Part shown: positions 1 through 7,542 of the stretch, one piece after another
Position numbering within the stretch: position 1 is the first letter of the stretch
Layout: each line of letters starts with the position of its first letter
From: Anaerolineales bacterium
Lineage (GTDB): Bacteria; Chloroflexota; Anaerolineae; Anaerolineales; E44-bin32
Assembly: GCA_030606845.1 (NCBI GenBank)
Contig: JAUWFP010000041.1
Coordinates: 1-11,845, forward strand
DNA length: 11,845 nt
Reading direction: 5' to 3'
The notes under the pieces: model-generated
The model's input: the letters and a program-made list of their open reading frames with translations, nothing else
Database searches by the model: none
Told to the model about the DNA's origin: nothing
Made by a program: the position numbers and the translations under genes

Positions 1-39
1 AATGACAGTTTGAGGTGAAACATTCTATGTAATGTCATT
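1..39. repeat. Inverted repeat at left window edge
   Basis: AATGACA at 1-7 is exactly complementary to TGTCATT at 33-39, with 25 bases between. It may be the end of a transcript from a gene outside the window, or a protein-binding site, but the window cuts it and there is no convincing T run. Bases 40-81 show nothing else recognisable. Confidence 0.3.
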
Positions 40-81
40 TCGAACCCCCGCCAGGGCATAATAAATCCCCGAGATTACTTA

Positions 82-113
82 ATCAAAAAGGGGCTGCCTT
101 TTTTGGCAGCCCC
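82..113 (-). terminator. Intrinsic terminator of fhs
   Basis: A perfect 9-bp stem, GGGGCTGCC at 90-98 and GGCAGCCCC at 105-113, encloses a six-base loop. Read on the minus strand, the hairpin is followed at once by TTTTTGATT (89 down to 81). It lies 24 bases past the fhs stop codon, in the right orientation. The plus-strand tail (TTCATCG) is poor, so it should act mainly on the minus strand. Confidence 0.88.
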
Positions 114-136
114 TTCATCGTTATGGTGACGAAGTT

Positions 137-1921
137 CTAGAACAAACCAGTGATCTTGCCTGTTTCCAGATCCAGGTCGATATTCATGAACGCGGCATGC
201 GTGGCCAGACCGGGCATCGTGCTCATCTTTCCCAGAATCGGGTAGATGAATCCCGCGCCTACGCTCGCGCGCACCTCGCGGATCGGCACCGTGAAACCGG
301 TTGGCACGCCTTTCAACAACGGGTCATGGCTCAGGCTGAGATGCGTTTTCGCCATACACATCGGCAGACCCCCGAAACCCGCTTTCTCGTAGGTCGCAAT
401 CTGCTCTTCAGCTAGCGGCTCATAGGATACCCCGTCCGCGCCATAGAACTCTTTGCAAATAAACTCGATCTTTTTCTTGATCGGCCAATCCAGTGGGTAA
501 AGAAATTCGAAGTTGCTCGGCTGTTCGCACGCTTCAACAACTGCCTGCGCTACTTCCTTTGCGCCAGCGCCGCCATCTGCCCAGTGGGTACTCCTAACAG
601 CCGCAAACGCTCCTTGTTCCTCAGAGTATTTGCGCACCATCTCCATCTCGGCGTCAGTGTCGTCTTTAAAGCCGTTGACACATACGACAACCGGAATGCC
701 GAAGCGTAGTGCGTTCTTGATATGCACGCCGAGATTCGGCAGACCTGCCTCTAGAAGTTCAAGGTTCTCCGAGGTGTATGTCTCATCTAGAGGTGCACCG
801 GGGGATACTTTTGGTCCGCCGCCATGCATCTTCAGGGCGCGCACAGTAGCGACCAGCACAACTGCATTCGGGATCAAGCCTGAGTAGCGGCACTTGATAT
901 CGAAGAACTTCTCCATGCCGATATCTGCGCCGAAACCGCTTTCGGTGATGACGTAGTCGGCAACCTTGAGCGCGATCTGATCAGCGATGATGGAGGAGTT
1001 ACCATGGGCGATGTTCGCAAAGGGTCCTGCATGCACTAATGCCGGTTGACCCTCGAGGGTTTGCATGAGATTAGGCATGAGCGCGTCTTTTAGTAGGACC
1101 GTAACGGCACCAGCCACACCGAGATCCTCAAGCGTGACCGGATCGCCCTTCTTATTTAATCCGATGACAGCCCTTCCGACACGCTCGCGTAAGTCGCGTA
1201 AGTTCTTTGCTAGGGCAAGTATCGCCATCAGCTCCGAGGCAACCGAGATATCATAGCCAGTTGCGCGCGGGAAAACTGGGCTGGGCGAACCATCCCGCAG
1301 TTTGTCGTCATTGAATCCCACTTTGATATCTCGTAAGGACCGATCGCATACGTCAACAACACGATTCCAGGTGATCGTATCCGGATCAATATCGATGCGT
1401 GTCACTCCTCGGCGCTTGAGTGCTTCATCCGTCTGCCGGCTCTCGTGATACATGCGAGTATCAAGCGCGGCGGCGACTAGGTTATGAGCGACGGTGATCG
1501 CATGGATGTCGCCGGTGAGGTGGAGGTTGAAATCCTCCATGGGGATAATCTGGCTGTAGCCACCTCCTGCCGCCCCACCTTTGATGTTAAAGGTTGGTCC
1601 CATGCTCGGTTGGCGAATGCAGCACATCACATTCTTCCCCAGATGTGTGCCCATCGCTTGTGTAAGACCGAGCATAGTTGTGGACTTCCCCTCCCCAAGA
1701 GGAGTCGGCGTGATGGCGGTGACGTCGATATATTTTCCTTGGGGACGATCGGCAAGCTTCTCAAGCACGTCGAGATGGACTTTCGCTTTATATTGCCCGT
1801 AGAGATCTAGGTCGTCCATCTCCAACCCGATCTTTTCTGCGATCTCCAGGATTGGGCGTAGGTCTGCCTCCTGTGCGATCTCGATGTCCGAGGGAACTGG
1901 GCGCTTTGGTTTCAGGACCAT
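137..1921 (-). CDS. fhs: Formate-tetrahydrofolate ligase (10-formyl-THF synthetase)
   Basis: The enzyme makes 10-formyl-THF from formate, ATP and tetrahydrofolate in the cytoplasm; it is the entry to the methyl branch of the Wood-Ljungdahl pathway and can run in reverse to yield ATP. The 594-aa product has the P-loop [11 protein letters not shown] (71-81), the substrate-binding stretch [14 protein letters not shown] (103-116), [18 protein letters not shown] (117-134) and a C-terminal [15 protein letters not shown] region ending in TGLF. The ATG is supported by AGGAGGT about 7 bases upstream. It stands alone, divergent from hdrC, and ends at a terminator. At 594 aa it is longer than common clostridial forms (about 556-560 aa), and from memory it resembles the synthetase domain of eukaryotic C1-THF synthase. 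One oddity is Asn112, where the family usually has Gly in the TFGIKGG motif. Identification is secure. Confidence 0.97.
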   Translation of the reverse strand: MVLKPKRPVPSDIEIAQEADLRPILEIAEKIGLEMDDLDLYGQYKAKVHLDVLEKLADRPQGKYIDVTAITPTPLGEGKSTTMLGLTQAMGTHLGKNVMCCIRQPSMGPTFNIKGGAAGGGYSQIIPMEDFNLHLTGDIHAITVAHNLVAAALDTRMYHESRQTDEALKRRGVTRIDIDPDTITWNRVVDVCDRSLRDIKVGFNDDKLRDGSPSPVFPRATGYDISVASELMAILALAKNLRDLRERVGRAVIGLNKKGDPVTLEDLGVAGAVTVLLKDALMPNLMQTLEGQPALVHAGPFANIAHGNSSIIADQIALKVADYVITESGFGADIGMEKFFDIKCRYSGLIPNAVVLVATVRALKMHGGGPKVSPGAPLDETYTSENLELLEAGLPNLGVHIKNALRFGIPVVVCVNGFKDDTDAEMEMVRKYSEEQGAFAAVRSTHWADGGAGAKEVAQAVVEACEQPSNFEFLYPLDWPIKKKIEFICKEFYGADGVSYEPLAEEQIATYEKAGFGGLPMCMAKTHLSLSHDPLLKGVPTGFTVPIREVRASVGAGFIYPILGKMSTMPGLATHAAFMNIDLDLETGKITGLF

Positions 1922-2010
1922 GGGATCAACCTCCTAATTAGGTAACTGCTTATGGACATTCTTGCAGACGGATTAGACATTAAGTGTGCTTTGCAATCCT
2001 GTTTAAGGCA

Positions 2011-2026
2011 AGCGACATATTTCACA
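2011..2026 (-). promoter_or_regulatory. Weak operator-like site on the fhs side
   Basis: On the minus strand this reads TGTGA-N6-TCGCT: one perfect half-site of the TGTGA-N6-TCACA pattern and one half-site with 3 of 5 matches. It lies about 90 bases upstream of the fhs start. Taken alone it could be chance; it gains weight from the perfect site at 2298-2313 in the same intergenic region. Confidence 0.3.
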
Positions 2027-2267
2027 ATCCCGACTGCCAACTATAACTATTGCCCTTTCTAGAGGCGGCTTGTTCCTAGACCCGCGATCCCCGGTTTAGC
2101 GTTTATCAAAGACATCTTGTTCGAACATGTGTATGTGTATTATGTAGGTGATCCATTCATAAACTAAGCTTACCCCCACTAGTTGATCTGTCTCTTTTGT
2201 TGCGCGCTTTTTACAGTTTTGTAACTTACTTTGTGCTCCGCTCTCTTGTGTTTGACTTTCATCCAAT

Positions 2268-2296
2268 TTGCATGCGCCTTCTGTCACTTTTATAAT
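2268..2296 (+). promoter_or_regulatory. Candidate promoter of the hdr-mvh operon
   Basis: A perfect TATAAT (2291-2296) is preceded, after a 17-base spacer, by TTGCAT (2268-2273), which shares TTG with the -35 consensus. Transcription would start near 2303, giving a leader of about 138 bases before hdrC. The start point would fall inside the palindromic operator at 2298-2313. Confidence 0.45.
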
Positions 2297-2314
2297 TTGT
2301 GAGAAATATCACAT
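2297..2314 (+). promoter_or_regulatory. Perfect TGTGA-N6-TCACA operator (CRP/FNR- or Rex-like)
   Basis: TGTGA (2298-2302) and TCACA (2309-2313) are exact inverted repeats six bases apart, in the context TTTGTGAGAAATATCACAT. This matches the CRP consensus exactly, is close to the HcpR consensus, and is also close to the Rex pattern TTGTGA-N6-TCACAA. The sequence alone cannot tell which protein binds. Its place directly after TATAAT, over the likely start point, suits a repressor, which favours a Rex-type NADH/NAD+ sensor. Confidence 0.5.
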
Positions 2315-2353
2315 ACTTTAGAAGCAGTAATTCACGCCTTCTTCGTCGCGGCC

Positions 2354-2368
2354 GCGAGAGGTTCTCGC
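2354..2368 (+). other. Small hairpin in the hdrC leader
   Basis: GCGAGA (2354-2359) pairs with TCTCGC (2363-2368) across a three-base GGT loop, and GC-rich flanks could extend the structure. There is no T run, so it is not a terminator. It could protect the 5' end of the long operon mRNA. It is about 60 bases upstream of the hdrC ribosome site. Confidence 0.35.
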
Positions 2369-2440
2369 CCCGATGCCCGACACAGGTGTTTCAGTGAGTT
2401 ATGGGGCTCATCGATACCCAAGAAACCGGGAGGTAATAGC

Positions 2441-3013
2441 ATGCCAGAAGTACCCACGAACGGATCCTCCAGCGATTTCCGAACCGAAGTGATTAACGCC
2501 ACACCAGGCGGAGAGAATTTAAGAATCTGCCTTCAGTGTGGCACTTGCGGCGGCTCCTGCCCCTCCGGGCCGGATATGGACTACTCACCACGCCAACTCT
2601 TCGCCATGATCGACGCTGGTTTCAGAGACGATGTGCTCAAGAGCAATACCCCCTGGTATTGTGTCTCCTGCTACTACTGCACCGTACGCTGCCCCAAGGA
2701 AATCCCCATCACCGACATCATGTACACCCTGAAGCAGATGGCGGTGAAAGAACACCTTTATGACGATAGCGATGCGCCCGAGTGGTCAGAGAGTTTCATT
2801 GGATTTGTTGAGACCTACGGCAGAAGCTTTGAACTCGGTTTGGCAACACGCTACCACCTGACTCACAGTCCACTATCAAAGTTTAGTTTAGGACCTTTTG
2901 CAATAGGGATGGTGACGAAGAACCGCCTTGCCTTCCTACCTGAGAGAATCGAAGGCATAAACCAGCTCAAGGCAATCTTGGAACGAGCGAAACAACTGGA
3001 GGCCGAGCAATGA
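2441..3013 (+). CDS. hdrC: Heterodisulfide reductase subunit C (HdrC)
   Basis: This is the small iron-sulfur subunit that carries electrons from HdrA to HdrB in a soluble bifurcating complex. The 190-aa protein has two [4Fe-4S] motifs: C30-X2-C33-X2-C36-X3-C40 (CLQCGTCGGSCP) and C74-X2-C77-X2-C80-X3-C84 (CVSCYYCTVRCP). The rest is a helical tail ending in a charged helix (QLKAILERAKQLEAEQ). No membrane segment is visible, which separates it from HdrE- or DsrM-linked forms. ATG follows GGGAGGT with good spacing. It is the first gene of the operon, and its stop overlaps the hdrB start (ATGA), suggesting coupled translation. Assignment to HdrC is firm; the terminal substrate is not shown. Confidence 0.93.
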   Translation: MPEVPTNGSSSDFRTEVINATPGGENLRICLQCGTCGGSCPSGPDMDYSPRQLFAMIDAGFRDDVLKSNTPWYCVSCYYCTVRCPKEIPITDIMYTLKQMAVKEHLYDDSDAPEWSESFIGFVETYGRSFELGLATRYHLTHSPLSKFSLGPFAIGMVTKNRLAFLPERIEGINQLKAILERAKQLEAEQ

Positions 3014-3981
3014 AATACGGATACTACCCTGGTTGTTCTTTAGGCAAGTCCGCTAAACCCTACGATGACTCGACGAAGGCAATCGCCGACCAGCTTGGCA
3101 TGTCATTTGAAGAGATCGACGATTGGAATTGCTGCGGAGCAACGGAATATTTTTCGCTAAACAAAACCGCCGCCTATGCTCTCGTCGCCCGCAACCTCGC
3201 GCTGGCAGCGAAGCAGGACAGCCTTACTGACCTCGTAGCACCCTGTAGCGCATGCTACTTGAACCTCAGGAAAACAGACGACTACATGGGCAAGTACCCA
3301 AAAATTGGAGATCTAACCAATGAATCACTTGCCGCCGGGGGTCTCTCCTATGAACCCGGTTCACTGCGCGTCCGTCATCTGCTCGACGTTGTTGTTGAGG
3401 ATATCGGATTTGAGAGTATCAGCGAGAAGGTCACAAATCCATTGACGAACTTGTGGGTTGCGCCCTATTACGGCTGCATGGTCGTTCGCCCCGAGTTTGG
3501 CGACACCGATCCCGTAGACGCGGAATATCCGGTGACGATGGACCATCTCATGGAAACACTTGGGGCGACAGTGGTCGATTTTCCTCTCAAAACACATTGC
3601 TGCGGTGGTCACATGACCCAGATCAGTTCCGACACTGCATTTGAGCTGATCCGCCAATTGCTGCACAACGCAGACGAATCTAATGCCGATGTCATTGTGA
3701 CGATTTGCCCAATGTGCCAATTGAATCTGGATGCTTACCAAACTCAGGTAAACCGTCACTTCGGCACAAATTACAAAATACCAATTCTCTACTTCACGCA
3801 GTTGATCGGCCTAGCGATGGGAATCCCCGCGAAAAAGCTCGGGGTCGGAAAAGAGTTCGTCTCCGCGTCCGCGGCGTTGAAGAAGATCGGTTTAGAGGTT
3901 GAAGAAGAACCCGCCCCGGCAGGCAAGCGTAAAAAGGACGACAAATCGCTGCCGATGCCGAGCGGAAGAGTGGAGGGTTAA
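3010..3981 (+). CDS. hdrB: Heterodisulfide reductase subunit B (HdrB), CCG-domain protein
   Basis: HdrB is the site of disulfide reduction in methanogens, using two non-cubane [4Fe-4S] clusters. Both cysteine-rich CCG repeats are complete in this 323-aa protein: C9, C41-C42 (WNCCGA), C79/C82 (CSAC), then C156 (YYGCM), C197-C198 (HCCGG), C233/C236 (CPMC). The start is set by GGAGG at 2999-3003 and overlaps the hdrC stop. After the second CCG repeat the protein continues to about residue 290, then has a low-complexity charged tail of some 30 residues (EVEEEPAPAGKRKKDDK) not needed for the fold. Homologous CCG subunits also occur in other reductases, so the function beyond an Hdr-like terminal reductase is inferred from hdrC, hdrA and mvh. 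Confidence 0.93.
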   Translation: MKYGYYPGCSLGKSAKPYDDSTKAIADQLGMSFEEIDDWNCCGATEYFSLNKTAAYALVARNLALAAKQDSLTDLVAPCSACYLNLRKTDDYMGKYPKIGDLTNESLAAGGLSYEPGSLRVRHLLDVVVEDIGFESISEKVTNPLTNLWVAPYYGCMVVRPEFGDTDPVDAEYPVTMDHLMETLGATVVDFPLKTHCCGGHMTQISSDTAFELIRQLLHNADESNADVIVTICPMCQLNLDAYQTQVNRHFGTNYKIPILYFTQLIGLAMGIPAKKLGVGKEFVSASAALKKIGLEVEEEPAPAGKRKKDDKSLPMPSGRVEG

Positions 3982-3982
3982 C

Positions 3983-6010
3983 ATGGCTGAACGTGTTGGC
4001 GTCTATATTTGCCACTGCGGGAGCAACATCGCTGGAAAGGTTGACGTTGAGGATGTTTCTCAATGGGCAGGCGAGGAACTCGATAACGTCGTTATATCTC
4101 GCGACTACGAGTTTATGTGCTCCTCACTGGGCCAAGAACTCATTGAGGACGACATCAAGAACGAAGGCCTTACGAGGGTCGTCGTCGGCGCTTGCTCCCC
4201 TCATCTTCATGAGAGAACCTTTCGGAAAGCCTGCAGCAACGCCGGTCTAAACCCTTACCTTTGCCAGATGGCCAGTCTGCGCGAACAGGTCTCATGGGTC
4301 ACCGAGGACGAGGCGCTAGCGACGGCGAAATCGAAAGCGATGATCTCCGGTGCTGTCGAGCGCGTGCAGCTCCACGAGGAGCTTGAGCCCACCGAGGTTC
4401 CAGTTAACCCCCATTCACTCGTTGTTGGGGGCGGGATAGCCGGTATTCAGACCGCTCTCGAATTGGCGAATTCAGGCAACCCTGTCATCTTAGTCGAGAG
4501 AGAGCCGTCAATCGGCGGCCACATGGCGCAATTCGATAAGACCTTCCCCACTCTCGACTGCTCAGCCTGCATCCTCACCCCCAACATGTCTGATGTCAGC
4601 AGCCACCCGAATATTACACTCCTGTCCTACAGTGAAGTTGAAGAAGTCACGGGATTTGTTGGGAATTTCCATGTGCGTATCCGCAAGAAAGCAAGATATG
4701 TAATCGAGGAAGACTGCACAGGGTGCGGGATCTGCATTGAGAAATGTCCCAAGTCAGTCATAGATGAAGTGTTCGAGGCCGGGATTGGTTATCGGAAATC
4801 AATCTACCGCCCCTTCCCCCAAGCTGTGCCGAAATACCCGGTCCTCGATGCGGAGACCTGCATATACTTCGAGAAAGGCACTTGCAAGGCATGTGAGAAA
4901 TTCTGCCCGACAAATGCCATCGACTTTGAACAGAAAGATACTTTCATCGACATCGATGTCGGCAACATCATCCTTGCCACCGGCTACGATACCTTTGATA
5001 GTCGAAAAATTCCACAATACGGATACGGGCGCTTGGCGAACGTCTTCACAAGCCTGGAATTTGAACGCCTGTGCAATGCCGCCGGTCCAACAAATGGCCA
5101 TATCGTACTTAGAGATGGGGTAACAACCCCTAAATCTGTCGCCATCATCCACTGCGTCGGGAGCCGTGACACCAGGTTTAACGCGCACTGCTCTGCCGTT
5201 TGCTGCATGAGTGCCCTGAAGTTCGGACATCTCGTGATAGAAAAAACGGGCGCTGAGGTCCACTCTTTCTATACCGATATGCGTCCATCCTTCAAGGATT
5301 ACGAAGAGTTCTACAACCGGCTGCTCGAGGAAGGCATGCACTTTACGAGAGGCCGAGTGGCCGAGGTCACCGAGGCAGCCCTTCAGCCCGGCGAAGAAGG
5401 CAAGCTCATCATCCAGGTGGAGGATACGCTTATCGGCCGGCAGCGCCGTATCCCTGTAGACATGGTCATCCTGATGACCGCGCTTGAACCAAAGCCGGAC
5501 GCCAGGGAAGTAGGTTTGAAATTTGGTATCTCCTGCAGTATGGCCGGTTGGTTTACAGAGCGCCATCCTAAACTCGACCCGGTCGCTACGATGACCGATG
5601 GTATCTTCATCGCTGGAGCTTGCCAGGGGCCAAAAGATATTCCAGCGTCGGTCTCCCAGGGAGCAGCGGCAGCCGCCCGCGTCCTCGGCATGATCATGAA
5701 AGGCGCGGTTGAAATCGAACCAATTGTCGCTACGATACACGAGGAGAGATGCTCAGGATGCAGGATCTGCAACACGCTGTGCCCCTTCAACGCGATCGAT
5801 TATCTAGAAGATAAAATGGTGAGCGTCATCAATCAAGCGCTGTGCAAGGGCTGCGGGACCTGCGTAGCTGCCTGCCCCGCACAAGCGATCACAGGCGCCC
5901 ATTACAGTAACGAACAAATCTTCGCCGAGATTGAAGGTTTACTCTTTGACGTAGTACAAGGAAACGGCGCAAAGCCCGTCGTTGAAGAACCAGAAGCGGT
6001 TCCCGCATAG
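3983..6010 (+). CDS. hdrA: Heterodisulfide reductase subunit A (HdrA), bifurcating flavoprotein
   Basis: HdrA holds the FAD that splits electron pairs from hydrogenase between ferredoxin and HdrBC. The chosen ATG is one base after the hdrB stop and follows GGAGGG (3972-3977), giving 675 aa; the frame is open back to 3899, but that start lies inside hdrB and adds a low-quality basic extension. Features in order: N-terminal CHCGSNIAG (10-18); GGGIAG dinucleotide fold (149-154); GGHMAQFDKTFPTLDCSAC (178-196); ferredoxin motif C245/C248/C251/C255; irregular motif C293-X7-C301-X2-C304-X3-C308; C403/C407/C408; and a C-terminal two-cluster ferredoxin, C590/C593/C596/C600 and C621/C624/C627/C631. Length and motif order are those of a complete standalone HdrA. 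No MvhD fusion and no selenocysteine codon are seen. Confidence 0.95.
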   Translation: MAERVGVYICHCGSNIAGKVDVEDVSQWAGEELDNVVISRDYEFMCSSLGQELIEDDIKNEGLTRVVVGACSPHLHERTFRKACSNAGLNPYLCQMASLREQVSWVTEDEALATAKSKAMISGAVERVQLHEELEPTEVPVNPHSLVVGGGIAGIQTALELANSGNPVILVEREPSIGGHMAQFDKTFPTLDCSACILTPNMSDVSSHPNITLLSYSEVEEVTGFVGNFHVRIRKKARYVIEEDCTGCGICIEKCPKSVIDEVFEAGIGYRKSIYRPFPQAVPKYPVLDAETCIYFEKGTCKACEKFCPTNAIDFEQKDTFIDIDVGNIILATGYDTFDSRKIPQYGYGRLANVFTSLEFERLCNAAGPTNGHIVLRDGVTTPKSVAIIHCVGSRDTRFNAHCSAVCCMSALKFGHLVIEKTGAEVHSFYTDMRPSFKDYEEFYNRLLEEGMHFTRGRVAEVTEAALQPGEEGKLIIQVEDTLIGRQRRIPVDMVILMTALEPKPDAREVGLKFGISCSMAGWFTERHPKLDPVATMTDGIFIAGACQGPKDIPASVSQGAAAAARVLGMIMKGAVEIEPIVATIHEERCSGCRICNTLCPFNAIDYLEDKMVSVINQALCKGCGTCVAACPAQAITGAHYSNEQIFAEIEGLLFDVVQGNGAKPVVEEPEAVPA

Positions 6011-6025
6011 CGGAGGATAAATCCT

Positions 6026-6523
6026 ATGGCTGATGAAAGGTTTGAACCGAAGATTATCGCTTTCTTATGCAACTGGTGCTCCTACCGCGCCGCGGACCTG
6101 GCGGGGACGGCCCGGATCAAGTACGAACCCAATATTCGCATGTTGCGGGTCATGTGCAGCGGCCGCGTCGACCCTTCATTCGTGCTCAAGGCTTTCGCCC
6201 TGGGTGCGGATGGCGTGATGATCGCCGGCTGTCACCCCGGTGAATGCCATTACTTAGAGCAAAACTATAAGACCATGCGGCGTTTCTCAATGCTGAAGCA
6301 TACCCTTCAAGCGATGGGCATGGAGGATGACCGTGTCCGCCTGCAGTGGGCTTCAGCCGCAGAGGGCGTATTACTAGCGGGAGCAATCAACGAAATGATT
6401 GAACAAGTTCGTGCTCTGGGGCCGCTGGATTGGCCAAAGAACTGGTCTGAAAACGGGAACATCGAAGAAGCGATAGAACAACTTGTCGAAGAACATGCCG
6501 AAGCGATGGAGGTGCCAGTATGA
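6026..6523 (+). CDS. mvhD: Methyl-viologen-reducing hydrogenase delta subunit (MvhD), [2Fe-2S] protein
   Basis: MvhD links the hydrogenase to HdrA, passing electrons one at a time through a [2Fe-2S] cluster. The 165-aa protein has the expected cysteines: C15/C18 (CNWC), C44 (VMCSGR) and C69/C74 (GCHPGECHY). The N-terminal IIAFLCNWCSYRAADLAG and central ALGADGVMIAGCHPGEC stretches are family signatures. ATG follows CGGAGGAT (6011-6018), 15 bases after hdrA. Its stop overlaps the mvhG start (ATGA). It stands between the hdr and mvh blocks, in keeping with its bridging role. Some lineages fuse MvhD to HdrA; here it is separate. The protein has the usual length and nothing is missing. Confidence 0.95.
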   Translation: MADERFEPKIIAFLCNWCSYRAADLAGTARIKYEPNIRMLRVMCSGRVDPSFVLKAFALGADGVMIAGCHPGECHYLEQNYKTMRRFSMLKHTLQAMGMEDDRVRLQWASAAEGVLLAGAINEMIEQVRALGPLDWPKNWSENGNIEEAIEQLVEEHAEAMEVPV

Positions 6524-7527
6524 GTGAGAAAGGGGTCCTAGCACTGTATTGGGCTGCTTCCTGTGGCGGCTGTGAGATTGCCGTTCTAGGTATCAATGAG
6601 AAAATCCTCGATGTCGCTGCGGCATTCGACATTGTCTTCTGGCCCTGTGTACTGGATGGAAAAGTTCGTGATATCGAAAAAATGGACGATAAGAGCATCG
6701 ATCTTTGCTTTTTCAACGGCGCCATCAGGACGAGCGAACAGGAGTACATGGCCCGCCTGATGCGCCAGAAATCAAAAGTCCTCGTCGCCTTCGGCTCCTG
6801 CGCTCAGGAGGGTTGTATTCCTGGCCTAGCGAACGCGACGACGAAGGAAGCGATCTTCCAGACTGCGTATCACGATACACCAAGCACCGTGAATCCCGAC
6901 GGCATCCGCCCGCAGACAGAGACGGAAGTCGCCGAGGGTACGCTCTACCTGCCTTTCTTCTACGAGACCGTCAAGACTCTTGGACAAACTGTTGACGTTG
7001 ATTACTACCTACCGGGTTGTCCGCCGGAACCGGAGCGGATTTGGGATGCCATCGTCGCCATCCTGGAAAACAAACTTCCAGCCCCAGGCAGCGTGATCGG
7101 CGCTGAAACAACAGTTTGCGATGACTGCCCGCGCACGCGAGACGAGAAGAAAATCAAAGAGTTCAAACGAACATGGGAGATCGTCCCCGATCCCGACATC
7201 TGCTTGCTCGAACAGGGTCTCGTCTGCTGCGGGATCGCAACCCGCGCTGGATGCGGCGCTCTTTGTCCGACAGTTGGCTCTCCCTGCATTGGCTGCTACG
7301 GCCCGAATGAAGGGGTTGAAGATTTCGGCGCCCGGATGATGACAGCCCTGGCTTCTGTGATCGACTCCGATGATCCAGAGGAGATCGACCGCATCATACA
7401 CGAAGGGATCCCTGATCCTATTGGCACGTTCTACCGTTTCAGCCTGGCACACAGCGAACTGCGTAGAATTGCATTGCCTGCCAATGGAGGTTCGGATGCG
7501 AAGTTGGAGACGGCCGAATCGGCCTGA
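6520..7527 (+). CDS. mvhG: [NiFe] hydrogenase small subunit (MvhG)
   Basis: This subunit carries three iron-sulfur clusters that take electrons from the Ni-Fe site in MvhA to MvhD. The 335-aa product shows the proximal-cluster ligands C15/C18 (ASCGGCE), C94 (GSC) and C167 (LPGCPP), followed by a second cysteine-rich part: C200/C203, C228, C236/C237, C245, C249 and C256/C259 (SPCIGC). There is no twin-arginine signal peptide and no C-terminal membrane helix, so it is a soluble cytoplasmic group 3 enzyme rather than a membrane-bound uptake hydrogenase. GGAGGT (6508-6513) precedes the ATG inside the end of mvhD. The final ~20 residues are polar and look like a species-specific tail. Confidence 0.95.
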   Translation: MSEKGVLALYWAASCGGCEIAVLGINEKILDVAAAFDIVFWPCVLDGKVRDIEKMDDKSIDLCFFNGAIRTSEQEYMARLMRQKSKVLVAFGSCAQEGCIPGLANATTKEAIFQTAYHDTPSTVNPDGIRPQTETEVAEGTLYLPFFYETVKTLGQTVDVDYYLPGCPPEPERIWDAIVAILENKLPAPGSVIGAETTVCDDCPRTRDEKKIKEFKRTWEIVPDPDICLLEQGLVCCGIATRAGCGALCPTVGSPCIGCYGPNEGVEDFGARMMTALASVIDSDDPEEIDRIIHEGIPDPIGTFYRFSLAHSELRRIALPANGGSDAKLETAESA

Positions 7528-7542
7528 TGAGGAGATTAGGAC

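Larger units (their letters stand above)
1922..2440. promoter_or_regulatory. Divergent regulatory region between fhs and hdrC
   Basis: This 519-base stretch has no credible gene. Its middle (about 2100-2330) is AT-rich compared with the flanking genes. It holds the fhs ribosome site, a weak operator-like site (2011-2026), a short perfect inverted repeat TTACA-GTTT-TGTAA (2211-2224), a candidate promoter (2268-2296), a perfect operator (2298-2313), a small leader hairpin (2354-2368) and the hdrC ribosome site GGGAGGT (2428-2434). I found no convincing -35/-10 pair for fhs; TATAGT on the minus strand at 2040-2045 lacks a good -35. The fhs leader could be around 100 bases. Confidence 0.6.

Noticed and set aside
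2096..2287. A 63-codon minus-strand frame in the divergent regulatory region
   Set aside because: It starts at GTG with no ribosome site, is polar and low in information, and overlaps the candidate hdrC promoter elements.
3899..3982. Upstream extension of the hdrA frame by 28 codons
   Set aside because: It lies inside hdrB, adds a basic tail unlike HdrA, and the ATG at 3983 has GGAGGG at proper spacing and a standard HdrA N-terminus.
4799..5740. A long (313-codon) minus-strand frame opposite hdrA
   Set aside because: It is the antisense shadow of a gene with complete iron-sulfur and FAD motifs; its translation has no recognisable domain and many scattered His, Arg and Cys.
7009..7452. A 147-codon minus-strand frame opposite mvhG
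   Set aside because: Antisense shadow of the cysteine-rich half of mvhG; no ribosome site or family features.
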